Assembly (NCBI GenBank): GCA_013368315.1
Contig: JAACJM010000032.1
Span: forward strand, 558,001-622,000
DNA length: 64,000 bases
From: Tetrapyrgos nigripes
Taxonomy: Eukaryota; Basidiomycota; Agaricomycetes; Agaricales; Campanellaceae
Reading direction: 5' to 3'
Within the stretch, counting starts at the first letter, position 1, and every line of letters begins with the position of its first letter. This document shows, one piece after another, positions 35,035-46,881 of this stretch. The notes under the pieces were generated by a model. That model saw nothing but the letters and a program-made list of their open reading frames with translations. It made no database searches and was not told the DNA's origin. The position numbers were made by a program, and so were the translations under genes.

Positions 35035-37940
35035 TTTGAAGGGAGAAGTAACAGAAAGCTACGACCTGCGTTAGAGAAAGAAAGGAAGGAAAAGGAATGG
35101 GAGGACCGCCTGCTGGTCGAAAGGACGTGGGGGGAAAAGAGAAAGTGGTGGTAAATAGCCAAGCAGGTCCGCGCTTTGTGTGTTACTACACAAAAGGTCT
35201 AGACCTCGCCGGCCGATCTCTATTTGGCTTCATCCTCCGAAACAAATAAATCTGCCTTTGCCACGGCACCTCGCCACCTCACCATCCGCAGTAACCACCT
35301 CTTCTTCACTCCGTGCCCCATTTTGTCTGTGAATCGCACTTTCCAGTTCCATCCTACAGCTCTTTGGGCCATTAAAGAATAGTATTTTTCTCAATATTTC
35401 GTCTCTGCTCGGAAGACTGACCCTTCGGCCCGTTGCCGCCATCAATCACAATAATGATGGGTATCTACACGGATCTGCCTCGCCTTCTGTCCCATCCGTT
35501 TGACCTTCACACTTTTGATGCAGAGCTGCCTCGACATCGTCTAAAAATGAACGACAGTGCAGTTCCCCATGTTGTGCGGCTCTACTTTCTCTGGTTTTCG
35601 TCCTTATCGTTTACGACCCCTGAGTATCCTGATGTACACAGCCTCAAAAACGTCGTGTTAGCGACATCGAACTATGTATGCATAAACTGAATTGACTCAT
35701 CCTGGTCCCAGAATACGATATCACGACTCGGAGCTCCTCATGAGAAGCCTTGAGAAGCCCTGGACTGGACGCGAATTTGGATGCAATCATAGATATCATC
35801 GTTTTGGTCGCAGCTATGCTTAGTTGCACTGCCTGCAAAAGCATTTTTAGACGGTGTATCCGACAGTTCAATTGTGTATCTAATTATAGACGTCTACCTC
35901 GGTGGAGTCCTTTCCAAAACGACGATTGCGTAGCCACCCAACCTCGGCCTCAACGATGAAGATTGATGACCGACTGCGCCGAGGACGCATCAGCCTTACA
36001 TTCAAGTCGCGATGGCTCAGAAAGATAACGGCTCCAGTGATTTTCCTCCACAGACCCAAACTATATACCTAAACGTTTGTGCTCATTAGTTGCTGTAATA
36101 GTCTTAGCTTCAGCTACTCCCAAGAGAATCAATTATAAGTCTAATGCGACTAAACGGTGAATCAATTAATATTTTTTCCATGATCATCCACGCTCCATCG
36201 GACGTCATGTCGTTTGCAAAGTCTAGACCGCCCACAATATGAAAGAAATCAAGGTCACTGAGGGGAGAATATTCATTAGCGCCAGCTGGTGGCAACCATT
36301 AGGCAGATTAAAAGCATGTACGTATCCCAGGGCCAATCAGTATCACGAACACCCCAGAGACGATGAGAACCATCATGATTCTGACGAAGTAATTAAGTAC
36401 CGGGTAAGTATACCATTTTAGAAGCAGCCAATAGAGCATTCTGCTCCTTAGGCAACCAAGTCCAAAATTCAAATGACAACAGTAGAGAACGGTTTCTTCG
36501 AGGTTTCTTTCGTGGCATCGAAGACTCGAACGATGTCAAGTTGGCAAGGACTGAGCCTATCAATTCTATTTGCTATTCATGCGTATATACCCGGCTTTCA
36601 GTAATTCTGAAGTACCTACTATATATCAGAATTCCTGTTACTGGTTCCGTTCACTGTTGAGCTCATCGCTTGCACTGGCACTGCAGCGATCTCCATATTC
36701 ATTCGAAATTCTAGTTTGCTAGCGGTGCCGGTACTATAGTATAAGTAAGTAGTTGATATACATGCAATTTTATGGATAGAGAAGTACTACGCACGGTTGC
36801 TTTGAGCAGTCGACCATCTATGAGTAACGCAGATAACATTATCAATTTGCCAATGCTTAGTATGAGATAGGTGACGAGTGCTATAGCGCAAGCAATGTTG
36901 GTAATCATCCGCAACCATCTAGCGCAAGTCCGAGTCGGGGGGAGAGTCTATGTACAACGACTAGCTCGTGGCATATACTTACTGTACTTACCAGTCAATA
37001 TTTGATCGGCAGTGCTTGTAGCTATAGTACCACGGCGTCACAGTTACTTCCCAAAAATGTAAGTAGCCTCTAATTACGGGGGCCCCTCCTGTGCGTCGTA
37101 CTTATTATCCATCTGATGGTGTACCGACATGAACAGATGAGGATGCTACATTATTTCCAGTTTGACGCTGCTTCTGAGCAGAATGCCTTATTATCTTCTC
37201 TTTCAAATACTCGTCCTCTGATTCGCTGATTGCGTCATTTTACGACTGTCTTTCGTTCCTTAAAATCTCTTCCTCCTTTTGGTGATATTGCACTTTCATT
37301 TCTTGTGGGCACCGGTTGGGCAACGGGGTAGATACTGGTATATAGTCCTCCATGTGTATTCTAAATGTCACCTCTCTTTCTGCCCAAAACTGTGCCTGAG
37401 ACTGAGCTTTCATAACTGTGCCAACTTGATGCCAACAAGGGAGCTTCGATGCCGACTTTGACAAGACTTTGAGATCTCGAGCAATTCGCAGCCAGCTGGA
37501 ACAACGCGTCTTTCAACGACCGTCTTTCCACTACGTCCTTGCTCGGACGTGCAACTCCTCTATATTATCCAATACCTATACCTATACTCAAGAGAAATTG
37601 TCAACGTGACGGTGCGGACTACTTTGCGTGTAGTCGGAAGGTGACCGGTAATACGTGATGCATGATTAATGCATGATCCCGTCGGGACCTTGCGGGTTTC
37701 CGTTGGGTTTCCGTCTCTCCGGCCCGACTCGGCTATCTCCGTACATACTCAATAGCCTCGTATCATGTACTACGTTGTCCTTGTACCATTACCAGCTATC
37801 TACAGGTTCTCCTCCCGTGTCTAGTCCGAACCCCGACTCCTACACTACTGAATAACAGAAACCATACCGCAGATCCCTATAAATCCCGAAACCCCGGCCA
37901 CCCCGCCAACCACAAGTACTACTGAAGCAATATATGTAAT
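35035..37940. other. Gene-poor stretch of about 2.9 kb
   Basis: It starts with the NoxA promoter side. An 85-residue plus-strand frame at 35433-35690 and a hydrophobic 67-residue minus-strand frame at 36711-36914 (with plausible intron borders inside) were seen but not supported well enough to call. The rest shows nothing recognisable. Confidence 0.45.
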
Positions 37941-37948
37941 TATAAAAG
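37941..37948 (+). promoter_or_regulatory. TATA box of the Rossmann protein gene
   Basis: TATAAAAG, 66 bp upstream of ATG 38007. Confidence 0.6.
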
Positions 37949-38006
37949 TAGAAATTTGACACTTTTCTAATCCATTCTTCAAAGCTTCTTCAGGGCCTCT
38001 CAAATC

Positions 38007-39656
38007 ATGGCTCCTCGAACCAAGATCCTCTTGACTGGTGCTACAGGCTACATCGGTGGCTCTATCTTAAATCGCTTCCTCGCCCGGCCTGATTTTCAAT
38101 CTTCCTTCGATATTCGAGTCCTCGTTCGTTCTCCCGAGAAAGCACCCAAATTTGATGCTCTAGGATTTAAATCAATTGTTGGATCTCATACAGATGAAGA
38201 GGTCATGGTGCAGGCCGTCTCTGAGGTGGATATAGTGGTTGGCTTAGTGAGTACTCCATTCTTTCTGCCACTTTTTTGGCCACTTTGCGTGTATCCATCT
38301 ATCTATCTGCTACCAGTATGAATACATACTTTGATATTGATATCATTGAAATGCTTTTCATGATCACTAGACCGACTGCGATAGTATACCTGCTGCAGAG
38401 TTGACTATCAAGGGGCTGAAGAAACATTTTGAAGAAACTGGTAAACAGGCGTTTTTCATACAAACAGTACGTTCCATATATCAGCCTAGAGTCGATTCTT
38501 CAACTATCACATGTGCTGATATACTCCGTACCCCGTCTACTTTCAGTCTGGAACAGGTATCTATGCCCTTGAAATGGCATCTGAAAGCCATTGAACGTTG
38601 AATGACTGGTTTCCTTCTGTTAGGGGTCTATGTCCAGTTAACCAACGGAATGTACACAACAGATGTTATCTACGACGACGCCAACCCCGATCAGATTGAG
38701 ACTCTTGCCCCAACTCAACCACATCGTAATGTTGACCTCAAGATCCTTTCTGCTGAAAACGAAGGTAAGGTACTGGTTCCGCACGTCGAGCCCCAACCCG
38801 CCATACTTAATACATAGATATCCATCGAAATATCACTGATTCTTCCAATAATACTTATTACTTACTTACCAGGTTTCTTCAAATCCTGCATTGTCCTTCC
38901 CTCGCTGGTATATGGTGTAGCCACTGGCCCTCTCTTCGACTCTGGATTATCCAATCCCCATTCGATTCTCATCCCACTCATGTGTCGCGTTGCCTTGGAT
39001 CGTCGCAGAGCAGGTATGATTGGGCAAGGAAAGAATGTTTGGCCCAATGTCGATATTAATGAAGGTATGTGAGCGATGAAATGGCGGTCATCATCATCAT
39101 CATCATCATGGCCAAACCAAACTTCAAAGATGTAGGATGCTCAAAACATTGTCGTTTTTCTTCTAGTGGCGGATTTCTACCCCATACTCATTGAAAAAAT
39201 CATTCAATCGCCTGACACTGTGCCTCATGGCCGCGAGGGCATATACAACCTGGAGAATGACAAACACACCTCCTATGATGTAGCTGAAGCTATCGGCAAG
39301 GCTCTCGTTGCGCTGGGGTATGGGGATGATAGTACTCCTTTGACTTTTACCCCGGAAGAGGAGAAGAAGTACTTTGGAGTGCGTGGCTTTGTAGTTGTCT
39401 TTTTATAGCTAACGTTCTTCGACGCTGATTACTTTTACTTATCCTACACAAGGCGCACGTCCACTTGATTGGATCCGATTGTCGTTGTATAGCTACTCGA
39501 GCTAGATCCTTTGGATGGGACCCCAAATTGACCACGGCGGATATGCTTGGAGGTGTGCAGAAAGAAATCGAGATTTTGATTAAGACTGGCAAGGCTGAGC
39601 TCAAACATTTTGTCTCCGGAGTGGATCCAGGCAATATCCAGGTCTCCTCTTCCTAA
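38007..39656 (+). CDS. NAD(P)-binding Rossmann protein (NmrA/epimerase-like)
   Basis: ATG 38007 gives MAPRTKILLTGATGYIGGSI with the dinucleotide-binding GxxGxxG, then IRVLVRSPEKAPKFDALGFK, typical of atypical extended SDRs. Introns join VVGL to TDCDSIPAAELTIKGL, FFIQT to SGTGVYVQLTNGMY, ENEG to FFKSCIVLPSLVYGVATGP, and NE to VADFYPILIEKIIQ. The last exon ends VSSS at 39656, giving about 370 residues. The active-site Tyr-x-x-x-Lys of classical SDRs is not seen; the site position reads SGTGVYVQL, so this may be a redox sensor or an unusual reductase. One intron near 39092 holds a (TCA)n microsatellite. Substrate and role unknown. Confidence 0.85.
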
Positions 39657-39945
39657 AGAGAGGAAATAAGACACTCTGGTGTTTTTGTAGTATCGAGCGC
39701 TATGTATAAGATGCAATTAGGCCAAAGTAGTTCCACAGACTTCCTGGAGCCCGGGCGTAAGCCATTAGACAACCAGGACATCCTATACATTTAGGTAGAT
39801 ATTGAGAGCAGGGACTTAAACTTTCTAGTAGCAACATTTCCAGGAAGCTCTTCGCTGCGTCCTAGGGAGCTTGCCCATCATGTAGTTTGGAGGACGTGGG
39901 TAGCTGTGGGTAGTGGGTCGCTTGAAGGAACAACAGCAAGGAACC

Positions 39946-41077
39946 TATGCTGTTCAATTTGGACTTTTATTATTTGTACCCACGCACACCCGAAATTTTC
40001 CGCACTCATAGTCGAAATCCCTGCACTCATTCAGGTTTCCCACACTCTCAATGTCTAAGTTGTCATTTTTTTCATAAAACTTAAGACATTTTTCTCATTA
40101 CTGACTTACGTGTTTCTATTCTCATTTGTAGGAGTGGAATATCTATCATAACACAGAACGAGGACGATGGAAACTGGACGCAAGACCTTTTAACGTGACG
40201 CGTCAAGGTCACGTGCAGGTAACATGACTCAAAAGTTTCATGTGACTCATGCCGATACCTTCGGCACTCTTTGCCACGTCATGTTGTCTTTACTACCACC
40301 ACCAGCCCAGCGTGTACCAGACGTGCTCAAGCCTCTTCCCTGATGTGCAGCCACAGAAATCTGCTTTTTATTGCTCTTTCTATCCTTTCCTCTTCGCAAT
40401 AGTCTGGTTCAGACAAGCTAATGTTCACACGTTTGTGTAGCAGGAATGGGGTGTGTGCGCTTCGGGCAGTGTATTAGTGCAAGGCAGTCCAGAATATGGT
40501 GAGTTACTATGTTTGCTGCATCTTCTCAACCTTTCTGATGTGTTAGTAGTTTCCAGCATGTCGTTCTTGAGCAAGAGCCAAAAGCTGTACATGGTATGAG
40601 CTTCTACATCACGCATTCTCAGTATCTCTGCTGACGATACATCTGGAACTTCTGTCTTAGATCTTGGTATGGCTTATTACGAAGGGACTTCAAGGTGGAC
40701 AGGGCTGGATGGGATTCTTATAGAATAGCTACAAATTTTGTGCATATTATCACAGATAGATGCAGAAATATACCATTTGCTTTTTCACCATTCTTTTGTG
40801 CAGAAATTGTTTTTTCTGCAAAATTCTGATTTGACTGAATGGATATCTGCAAGAGCTCATATTCATGTGCACATTTTGTCCTATTTACACATAGTCAGTT
40901 TTGGCTGGGTGTAAGTAGTCATCTAGGCCCAGGGATTGACTTTGTGGACATTGGGTGTGGGAGAGTTTTCAAGAGTGTGTGGGGAAAGTAGGTCACTGTG
41001 TGCAGGAAAAGTCTGTGAGTGCGGGGAAAAATATTGAGAGTGTGGGTAAATAATAAATGTGCAATTTGAACAGCATA
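39946..41077. mobile_element. 1.13 kb TIR element with 6 bp target duplication, unclassified
   Basis: The left end begins TATGCTGTTCAATTTGGAC and the right end, read in reverse, begins TATGCTGTTCAAATTGCAC; similarity continues through TTATTATTT and ACCCAC. GGAACC occurs directly outside both ends (39940-39945 and 41078-41083). Inside both ends lie several copies of a CCGCACTC/CCCACACTC-type box, facing inward. No transposase-like frame is present. The superfamily is uncertain: 6 bp duplications are not diagnostic. Confidence 0.75.
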
Positions 41078-41083
41078 GGAACC

Positions 41084-41554
41084 GGCACTGAAAATAGGGC
41101 TAAAAGAGATCATTAACTCTTATAGGATATATCTCTAGGGAACAGTAATACTAAGGGTATCCCTGGGCCATGGGTAAAAACTTCTGACCCGTCCCCGTAC
41201 CTGCCAAAACCTGATCCCAGTCCAAAGTCAGTAATAAACTGGGCAAGGGTTTCGACGGGGGGAACATCATTCTAATGATCGTCGTTACTGTCTGTCAACA
41301 AGAGACTACCCGAAACGAGCCTATGGGTAAAACCACGTTAGAGGAAAAATAAAAGTGAAATGAAGGCCCAAAAAGAACACACCTCCCCAATTTCCCTTCG
41401 TTTGTGTCACGCTTTCCACCCTCTTCCTTATCATATTTCGCTTCCTTCGTTCTGCTTTTGGTGGTGGGCAAACCCTGCCAGTGGTGTGGACAGCTTTATA
41501 AGCTGATCCCACGCTTAAGCGACCAAAACCTGCTCTTCCATGTTACAATCCTCC
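41084..41554. other. Sequence left of the Copia element
   Basis: About 470 bp between the TIR element and the Copia LTR; no gene seen. Confidence 0.5.
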
Positions 41555-41953
41555 TGTTGAAATATATACCTTTCATGTATAGTAACTATGATTCTATATG
41601 GAGTTATTATGAAACTTCTACATAGCTATAAGTATGCTAGTCCTCCAGGACATTCTCTGGACATTACTCTTATCTTCTACTATGTAGTGATATCTCTGTA
41701 GATAGCAATATGGCCAATGGCAATATCCTCTTAGTCTCTAGGTATGTCCATGGACAATGTAGATATTAGTAATTACATGCTCTTTATTTAGTATAAAAGC
41801 TCTCTGTAAAGTCGTAGTTACTACAGAACAACATCCAGTTCTATCTGCTCTACAAGCAACTCGTATCTAAGCTCTACTAGCTTTCTACTCAGCACTCTAT
41901 TTGGTGAGCTCTACTGACTGGTCACCCTATGCTGAATATTTGCTGCTTCATTA
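41555..41953 (+). repeat. Copia 5' LTR
   Basis: Starts TGTTGAAATATATACC and ends GCTGCTTCA at 41950, followed by TTA that is shared by both LTR copies. A TATA box (TATAAAAG) is at 41792-41799. Confidence 0.92.
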
Positions 41954-41965
41954 GGTTATGGGCCC
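41954..41965 (+). other. Copia primer-binding site (initiator-Met half-tRNA type)
   Basis: GGTTATGGGCCC just inside the 5' LTR is complementary to the anticodon arm of initiator tRNA-Met (GGGCCCATAACC). Several Copia elements prime from this internal tRNA fragment instead of the tRNA 3' end. Confidence 0.8.
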
Positions 41966-42797
41966 CGAGGGCCATCAATGCTGGTCTTATCCCATACAAC
42001 TACTGTTGTCAAGATGGATCACATTGTCGAGGTCAACGGCGAGCTCATCACCGAGTAAGCTGTCGGACTCAATGATTGTGCAGTTGGTGGATCGATGTTT
42101 CGCTTTATCTCCTTCTTCATCTATATTGCCCGGTAAAATATATAACCTGGGTTCAGTTTAGAGTCGCATTAGGCACTCTTTGCTGGTTTAGTTATAGATC
42201 TAGATAAGTCACTTTATACCTGTAACAGTTATTTGTGGAACCCTTATGGATCTACAGATAGTTGTATGCAGAGTGACTGGCACGCTTTGCAGCCTCCACT
42301 TTAGTGTGGGACTGTTTTTCGCACTCAGGCAAAACTCTGTAGTCATTCAGATGAGCCAGGGGCATTTATAAAAGTCGCCGATCTAGATCTATAGAAAAAC
42401 AGTAGTTAGATAGTGCTCCCCTATATGCTTTAAGGCATCTCTACACCCATTAGGAAGTACTGTGCCACTATGGTCAATATTGTGACTTCTAGAGTAATCA
42501 TGTGCTCTCTGTCAAGAGTATGGTCTCTGACAGTGTGAAATTGATAGAGATGCACTGATGAAGAAGTTAATATAGGATTCCATTATGTGCATGTACTGAC
42601 GAATGGTTTTCCACTGGCATATAGTTGATTAATGCAAATGTATTATGTACATTCCTTGTCTGGGGCGTTTGCTCAGAAAGGAGAAGGAATATTGTGATCA
42701 TCCTATACACTGTGGTTGTATTAGACCCTTCGATGTTCCTTGGTACTTGTGACCTATTGAATGCACATCTTTACTGATTGATGCTTCATAGATCAAC
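41966..42797 (+). other. Copia untranslated leader
   Basis: About 830 bp between the primer-binding site and the gag ATG. No long frame is present. Confidence 0.6.
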
Positions 42798-43619
42798 ATG
42801 TCTTCCAACAACGCTATCAATAACTCTGAAAGCATCTTCAACATTCCCATCCTCAATACTACCAATTATGAGTTTTGGAACTATGCTATCACCCGCCTTC
42901 TTGAAGCCAAAGGGCTTAGCAGGGTTGCTTCAGGTACCCAGAAGCGTTATGTGAACACAAGTCCCACCGAAACAGGTAATGCACCTTTTTTTCCTGAAGG
43001 ATTTGTACAAGTTCCTGATGAAGTTTTTAATGCTTTAACTGAATCTGAACAATCGTCTTATAACCAAATTATTGATACCTTCGCTCATGAATGGGATCAA
43101 TATCAATTTTTGGTTAAAAAACATGATCAGGAATTAGTTGAAACTTATAAGCTTCATAGTTCTTGGGATGACAAAGATGAACAGGCTTTGGGTTTTATTT
43201 CCTCTTTTCTTCCAAATGATGTGGGTTTGGAAATGAGAGAGTTCACTAGAGATGAAATAGATGAAGACCCTTGTGCCAAAGCAAAAGGAGATTATACCTC
43301 AAAAATGCTTTGGGATAAAATAGACAAGAAATATAGTTCTCCTGGCCCGACGTCATGGTTCTTAGACTTCAAAGAGTTCATGTCTTGGACGCTTGATGAG
43401 AAGAAAGATCCTGCAAACCAGATTGCATCTCTGGGAGCAGTTCTCACACGTCTTAAAGCCTATGGATTCACAGTCGATGACAAGTTTAGAGCTCTTTTCT
43501 TGATGGATCACATTCCGCAATCCTGGGGAAACTATGCTCAGTTCACACTTGCCACTATTGAACCAAAGAACCTGACTATGGCACATGTGGAAGGACTGAT
43601 TCTCGTCGAGTACAAATGA
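42798..43619 (+). pseudogene. Copia gag (capsid part), ending at an in-frame TGA
   Basis: ATG 42798 gives MSSNNAINNSESIFNIPILN, then NYEFWNYAITRLLEAKGL, the usual opening of Copia gag. LWDKIDKKYSSPGPT and RLKAYGFTVDDKFRALFLMDHIPQ-type segments match the gag UBN2 region. The TGA at 43617-43619 interrupts the frame after VEYK; it continues without shift into a Lys-rich, nucleocapsid-like stretch. No standard CCHC knuckle can be found. Gag forms the virus-like particle in the cytoplasm. Confidence 0.85.
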
Positions 43620-45323
43620 CGGACTGGTCAATCTTCTGAATCATCTCTTCTTACCTGCATTACTGGAGATAGACAAAAGTTTGATTCTGCACCCAATTGG
43701 AACAACCAGAAGGCTGGATCTTCTAAACCGAAGAACCAAGACAATGGTAAGGGTAAACAACCCAAACCTCAGGAACCTTCTAATAATGTTACAACAGGTG
43801 ATGTGAATCGAGGGGGAGATAAGAAGAAGAAAACTCATTGCAGTAAGAAGAAGGGTTCCAAAAAAGGTGCTGCTCATTTAGCTAATCCAGAAGTCGAAGC
43901 TGATTCAGATTCTGATGATGATGCTCCTTTAATGGTGACCGCTTTTATGGCAAATCCTTTTATAAATGCCACATTAGATCCAATAGTAATCAGTGATACT
44001 GATGATCTACCTGAGACATGTGAGCAACCCATTTATGAACTTCTTCCCTATAATAACTTTCTGATTGTCCGATCAGATTGCTTTATTGACGAGAACAATG
44101 ATTCTTCTTTGAAGGAAAGAGTAAAGCGGAACTTAGCTAAACAGGTCAGACCGCAAACGATTTCAGGTTACTTTATTCTTACTCATTATGAGAGACTCAT
44201 GATCAATGAACTCGCACAGGAGACAGTTGATTTTGAGAGCTTTCTCAGAGTAGAAGCTCGTCATCAAATGACCCGTAAGCTAGCCGAAATTTGGGATTAC
44301 ACATACAATTCTGATGGCACTCATACAGAACCTTATCTTCGAGCAAAAGAGGATCTTAATGGTGACGAAGACATGACAAACCAATGGTTTGATCATGAAG
44401 GAACTATCCGTCCCATTCAGAAACAAATCGAGGAAGAGGTCAAGTATTTCTGCCGTTATATCATGAATAAAGCTTTGTCTGATATGCGCACCCATAAATG
44501 GATTCCACAGCAGTTTAAAAAATGTGAGCCAGTTCCTTCAAAGCCTCCTTCTTTGATTGAGAGAGCTTACTGGCCTACTCCTGCTCAATCTGTTATGCGC
44601 ACAAATGGTGTTACAATTAACACTCAATTTCATGATACATCGCTATATCCTGATTTTATTCGCACTCTACCTTTCAATCATACAAAAGCGTCATCGTCGT
44701 CTTCAAGTAGAAAGTGAAAGGCTGTTCAAGGTTTGTCTTCTTCTGAGTCATCAGATTCTACATCTTTGGATCATAGCGAAGAAAGTTCCTTTAAATATAT
44801 TCCTCCAAGTATTGCTTTCAAAATGTGGCAAGATAGAATGTCTCACATGTTCACAGATCCAATCCTCGAGAATATGAAAAGAGAACCTGATGAATCTGGA
44901 AACACTTCGAAGAAACCTCACTATGATGCACCTTTAGAAGAAGAAGCTGGTCCCTCATCTCTGGCAGATGGTATCAACATGTCCGTTTCGTCTGGATATC
45001 TTGCCAATGATGATGGGGTTAGTCTTGGTTCAGAATCAGATGTGGAAATCTATATTGACAGAGATGAAACTATGGCTTTCTGGCAAGTATTTCACACCTC
45101 TAATAAAAATAGTGCACTCATACAATTGCCTCAGATCTCAATGTCGTCGGACTATTGTGAATCTCATACAGCCCTAGCAGCTATAGACAATTGTACTATT
45201 AATATAAATGATGTGCCTGTATTTATTTATGAACAAAGTTTTGTTGCTCATGCACATTGCTCTACGTGTGAAAAGTATCTGTTGAATAGTATTTGTAAGA
45301 GTAAGATCACTGATGAAATAACC
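43620..45323 (+). pseudogene. Extra module of the Copia polyprotein between gag and protease
   Basis: Same frame as gag, about 550 residues, with TGA at 44715-44717. It starts with Lys-rich and Asp/Ser-rich tracts (KKKGSKKG, DSDSDDDAP), then a compact region with LPETCEQPIYELLPY, ISGYFILTHYERLMINELAQ, DFESFLRVEARHQMTRKLAE and FCRYIMNKALSDMRTHKWIP, followed by an acidic linker. I recognise no family. Copia elements usually have only a short linker here. The first part is repeated in the fragment at 57456-58237, so it belongs to the element family and is not a chance insertion in this copy. Confidence 0.7.
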
Positions 45324-45902
45324 TATTGGGTTTCAGATTTGGGCGCATCAACTCACATTACAAACAATTTAATGGATTTTGCTCAGTACCATAAGTTACC
45401 CAATCCGATTCCACTTCAGATTGCTGATAAAAGATCTGATACTTACCTTGAAGGTGTTGGAACTGTGTTTATTGAACACATCAATGAAGAAGGAGTCAAA
45501 CATACTATAAAACTATACCCAGTGTTTTATCAACCAACTTGCACACATCGTTTGTTGTCTTGAGGATGTATTCTTTGTGAAGGATACTTTGAAATCTCAC
45601 GAGATGGCAAGTCCGAGTTTCGGAAAGAAGTAGATCAAAGTCTTCTGATGACATTATTACCAATGCATTGGAAAGACAATTTGCATTGGCTCAAATCGAA
45701 GATAATCATGCCTGAGTCAGCAAATTTATCATCTACTATTACTGATTATGACATCGTGCATAACCGCTATGGACATGCTGGAAAGGCAGTGGAAAGTCAT
45801 ATTATTAAGAATACTAAAGGCTTGAAACCTTTTAAAGTGCCTAAACATAGTGTATGTCGAGGCTGTGCTTTAGGCAAGACTCCATTGAAATCTTATCCTT
45901 TG
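45324..45902 (+). pseudogene. Copia protease and integrase zinc region, 5' part of the split pol
   Basis: The aspartic protease site reads YWVSDLGASTHITNN, where D-S-G is normal; the Ser is Leu here. A TGA at 45561-45563 follows HRLLS. The pre-integrase zinc region has HNRYGHAG and CRGCALGK (HHCC type). The frame is cut at 45902, within SYPL, by the nested Gypsy element, and resumes in frame at 53699. Confidence 0.85.
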
Positions 45903-46404
45903 TGTCATGAATCGTCTCCCGCCTATTCATTTTCCTCTCTATTCTTTTCCCTTTACTACCTATTCCCCACTCTAACCCCATAAACATCAACTATTTCTCA
46001 TCATCGTCTATAGTTACCATCTCTCTAGATCTATGACTCATATTCCTATCTCCATGGACATTCTCACTGTCAATCACTCTGTGTGATCCAGTACCTTCAT
46101 CTATCCATATTTGACTTGTTATTCTCTCGCCCTTGACATCTCCACATGATACCGTCTATTATTACTTACTCTTTCCCATCTGTTCATATTTTACTTATAT
46201 ACCTGTGATCCTTGTAACCTATTCCTTAGTTCGTTCACTTCGTCTCCGCTCCGTACTTTCACTACGCAGTGTAGAGCCTAGTCAGCTTACTTTCTCTCTA
46301 TCTCTCTATCTCGTTATCTCTCTTGATCAATCTATCCTCTTGTGAATCAGCTTTCTCGTATTGTGTGACTTGGGTGGTCATCGAGTGTACCGACAACCTT
46401 GACA
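45903..46404 (+). repeat. Gypsy 5' LTR
   Basis: Begins TGTCATGAATCG and ends ACCTTGACA. It has a TATA box at 46196-46201, and the predicted transcript start is about 27-32 bases further on at 46228. Confidence 0.93.
46196..46237 (+). promoter_or_regulatory. Gypsy LTR promoter and predicted start of R
   Basis: TATATA (46196-46201) is followed at normal distance by AGTTCGTTCA (46228-46237), which is the exact reverse complement of the bases just inside the LTR (46407-46416). This places the 5' end of the transcript at or near 46228. Confidence 0.75.
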
Positions 46405-46406
46405 CT

Positions 46407-46416
46407 TGAACGAACT
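46407..46416 (+). other. Gypsy self-priming primer-binding site
   Basis: TGAACGAACT, two bases inside the 5' LTR, pairs perfectly with AGTTCGTTCA at 46228-46237. The site does not look like a tRNA 3' end complement (no TGG start). This is the arrangement of Tf1/sushi elements, which prime reverse transcription from the 5' end of their own RNA. Confidence 0.8.
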
Positions 46417-46881
46417 CACATACACCCACCTCACTACTTGAGTCCTTTTTCTTCTACCTTGTTCACCTCTATTCTCAACTCTTTTCATCCTGTCTATCCC
46501 ACGTTCCCGAGTTCGTATCGAACCTCCTGAAACCCCTCGTGATTACGAACGAATTCCATTTCCCCTTCCTCGCTACCTCCTGTACTCCGAATACGCGGTC
46601 TCTCACGGAAGACAACTACGAACGAATCCTTGGAGTCTTGACCGACACTTCGTTTGCACAAGACGTTGGGTGTGGAAACTTACCTCAGGTGACGTAGTCC
46701 TCTCAACGTTCTCATACATAACGGTGAAAGAAGACTTCAACACAGGAGAGACTGTGGTTCAGATTCAAGGACCTTTATTCCTCAAAGAACACGTCGACTA
46801 CTCCCATCAGCACCTTCCCCCGAATACGGCCTAGCATCTTCCTATATCCTAGGGCCCAACTATCTTTCATAAAATCAGTGT

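Noticed and set aside
35433..35690. 85-residue plus-strand frame after the NoxA promoter region
   Set aside because: No recognisable motif and no supporting exons.
36711..36914. Hydrophobic minus-strand frame with plausible intron borders
   Set aside because: No neighbouring exons could be joined and no family motif was seen; may be a chance frame.
39092..39112. (TCA)n run as a possible coding repeat
   Set aside because: It lies in a clear intron of the Rossmann protein gene and is a simple microsatellite.
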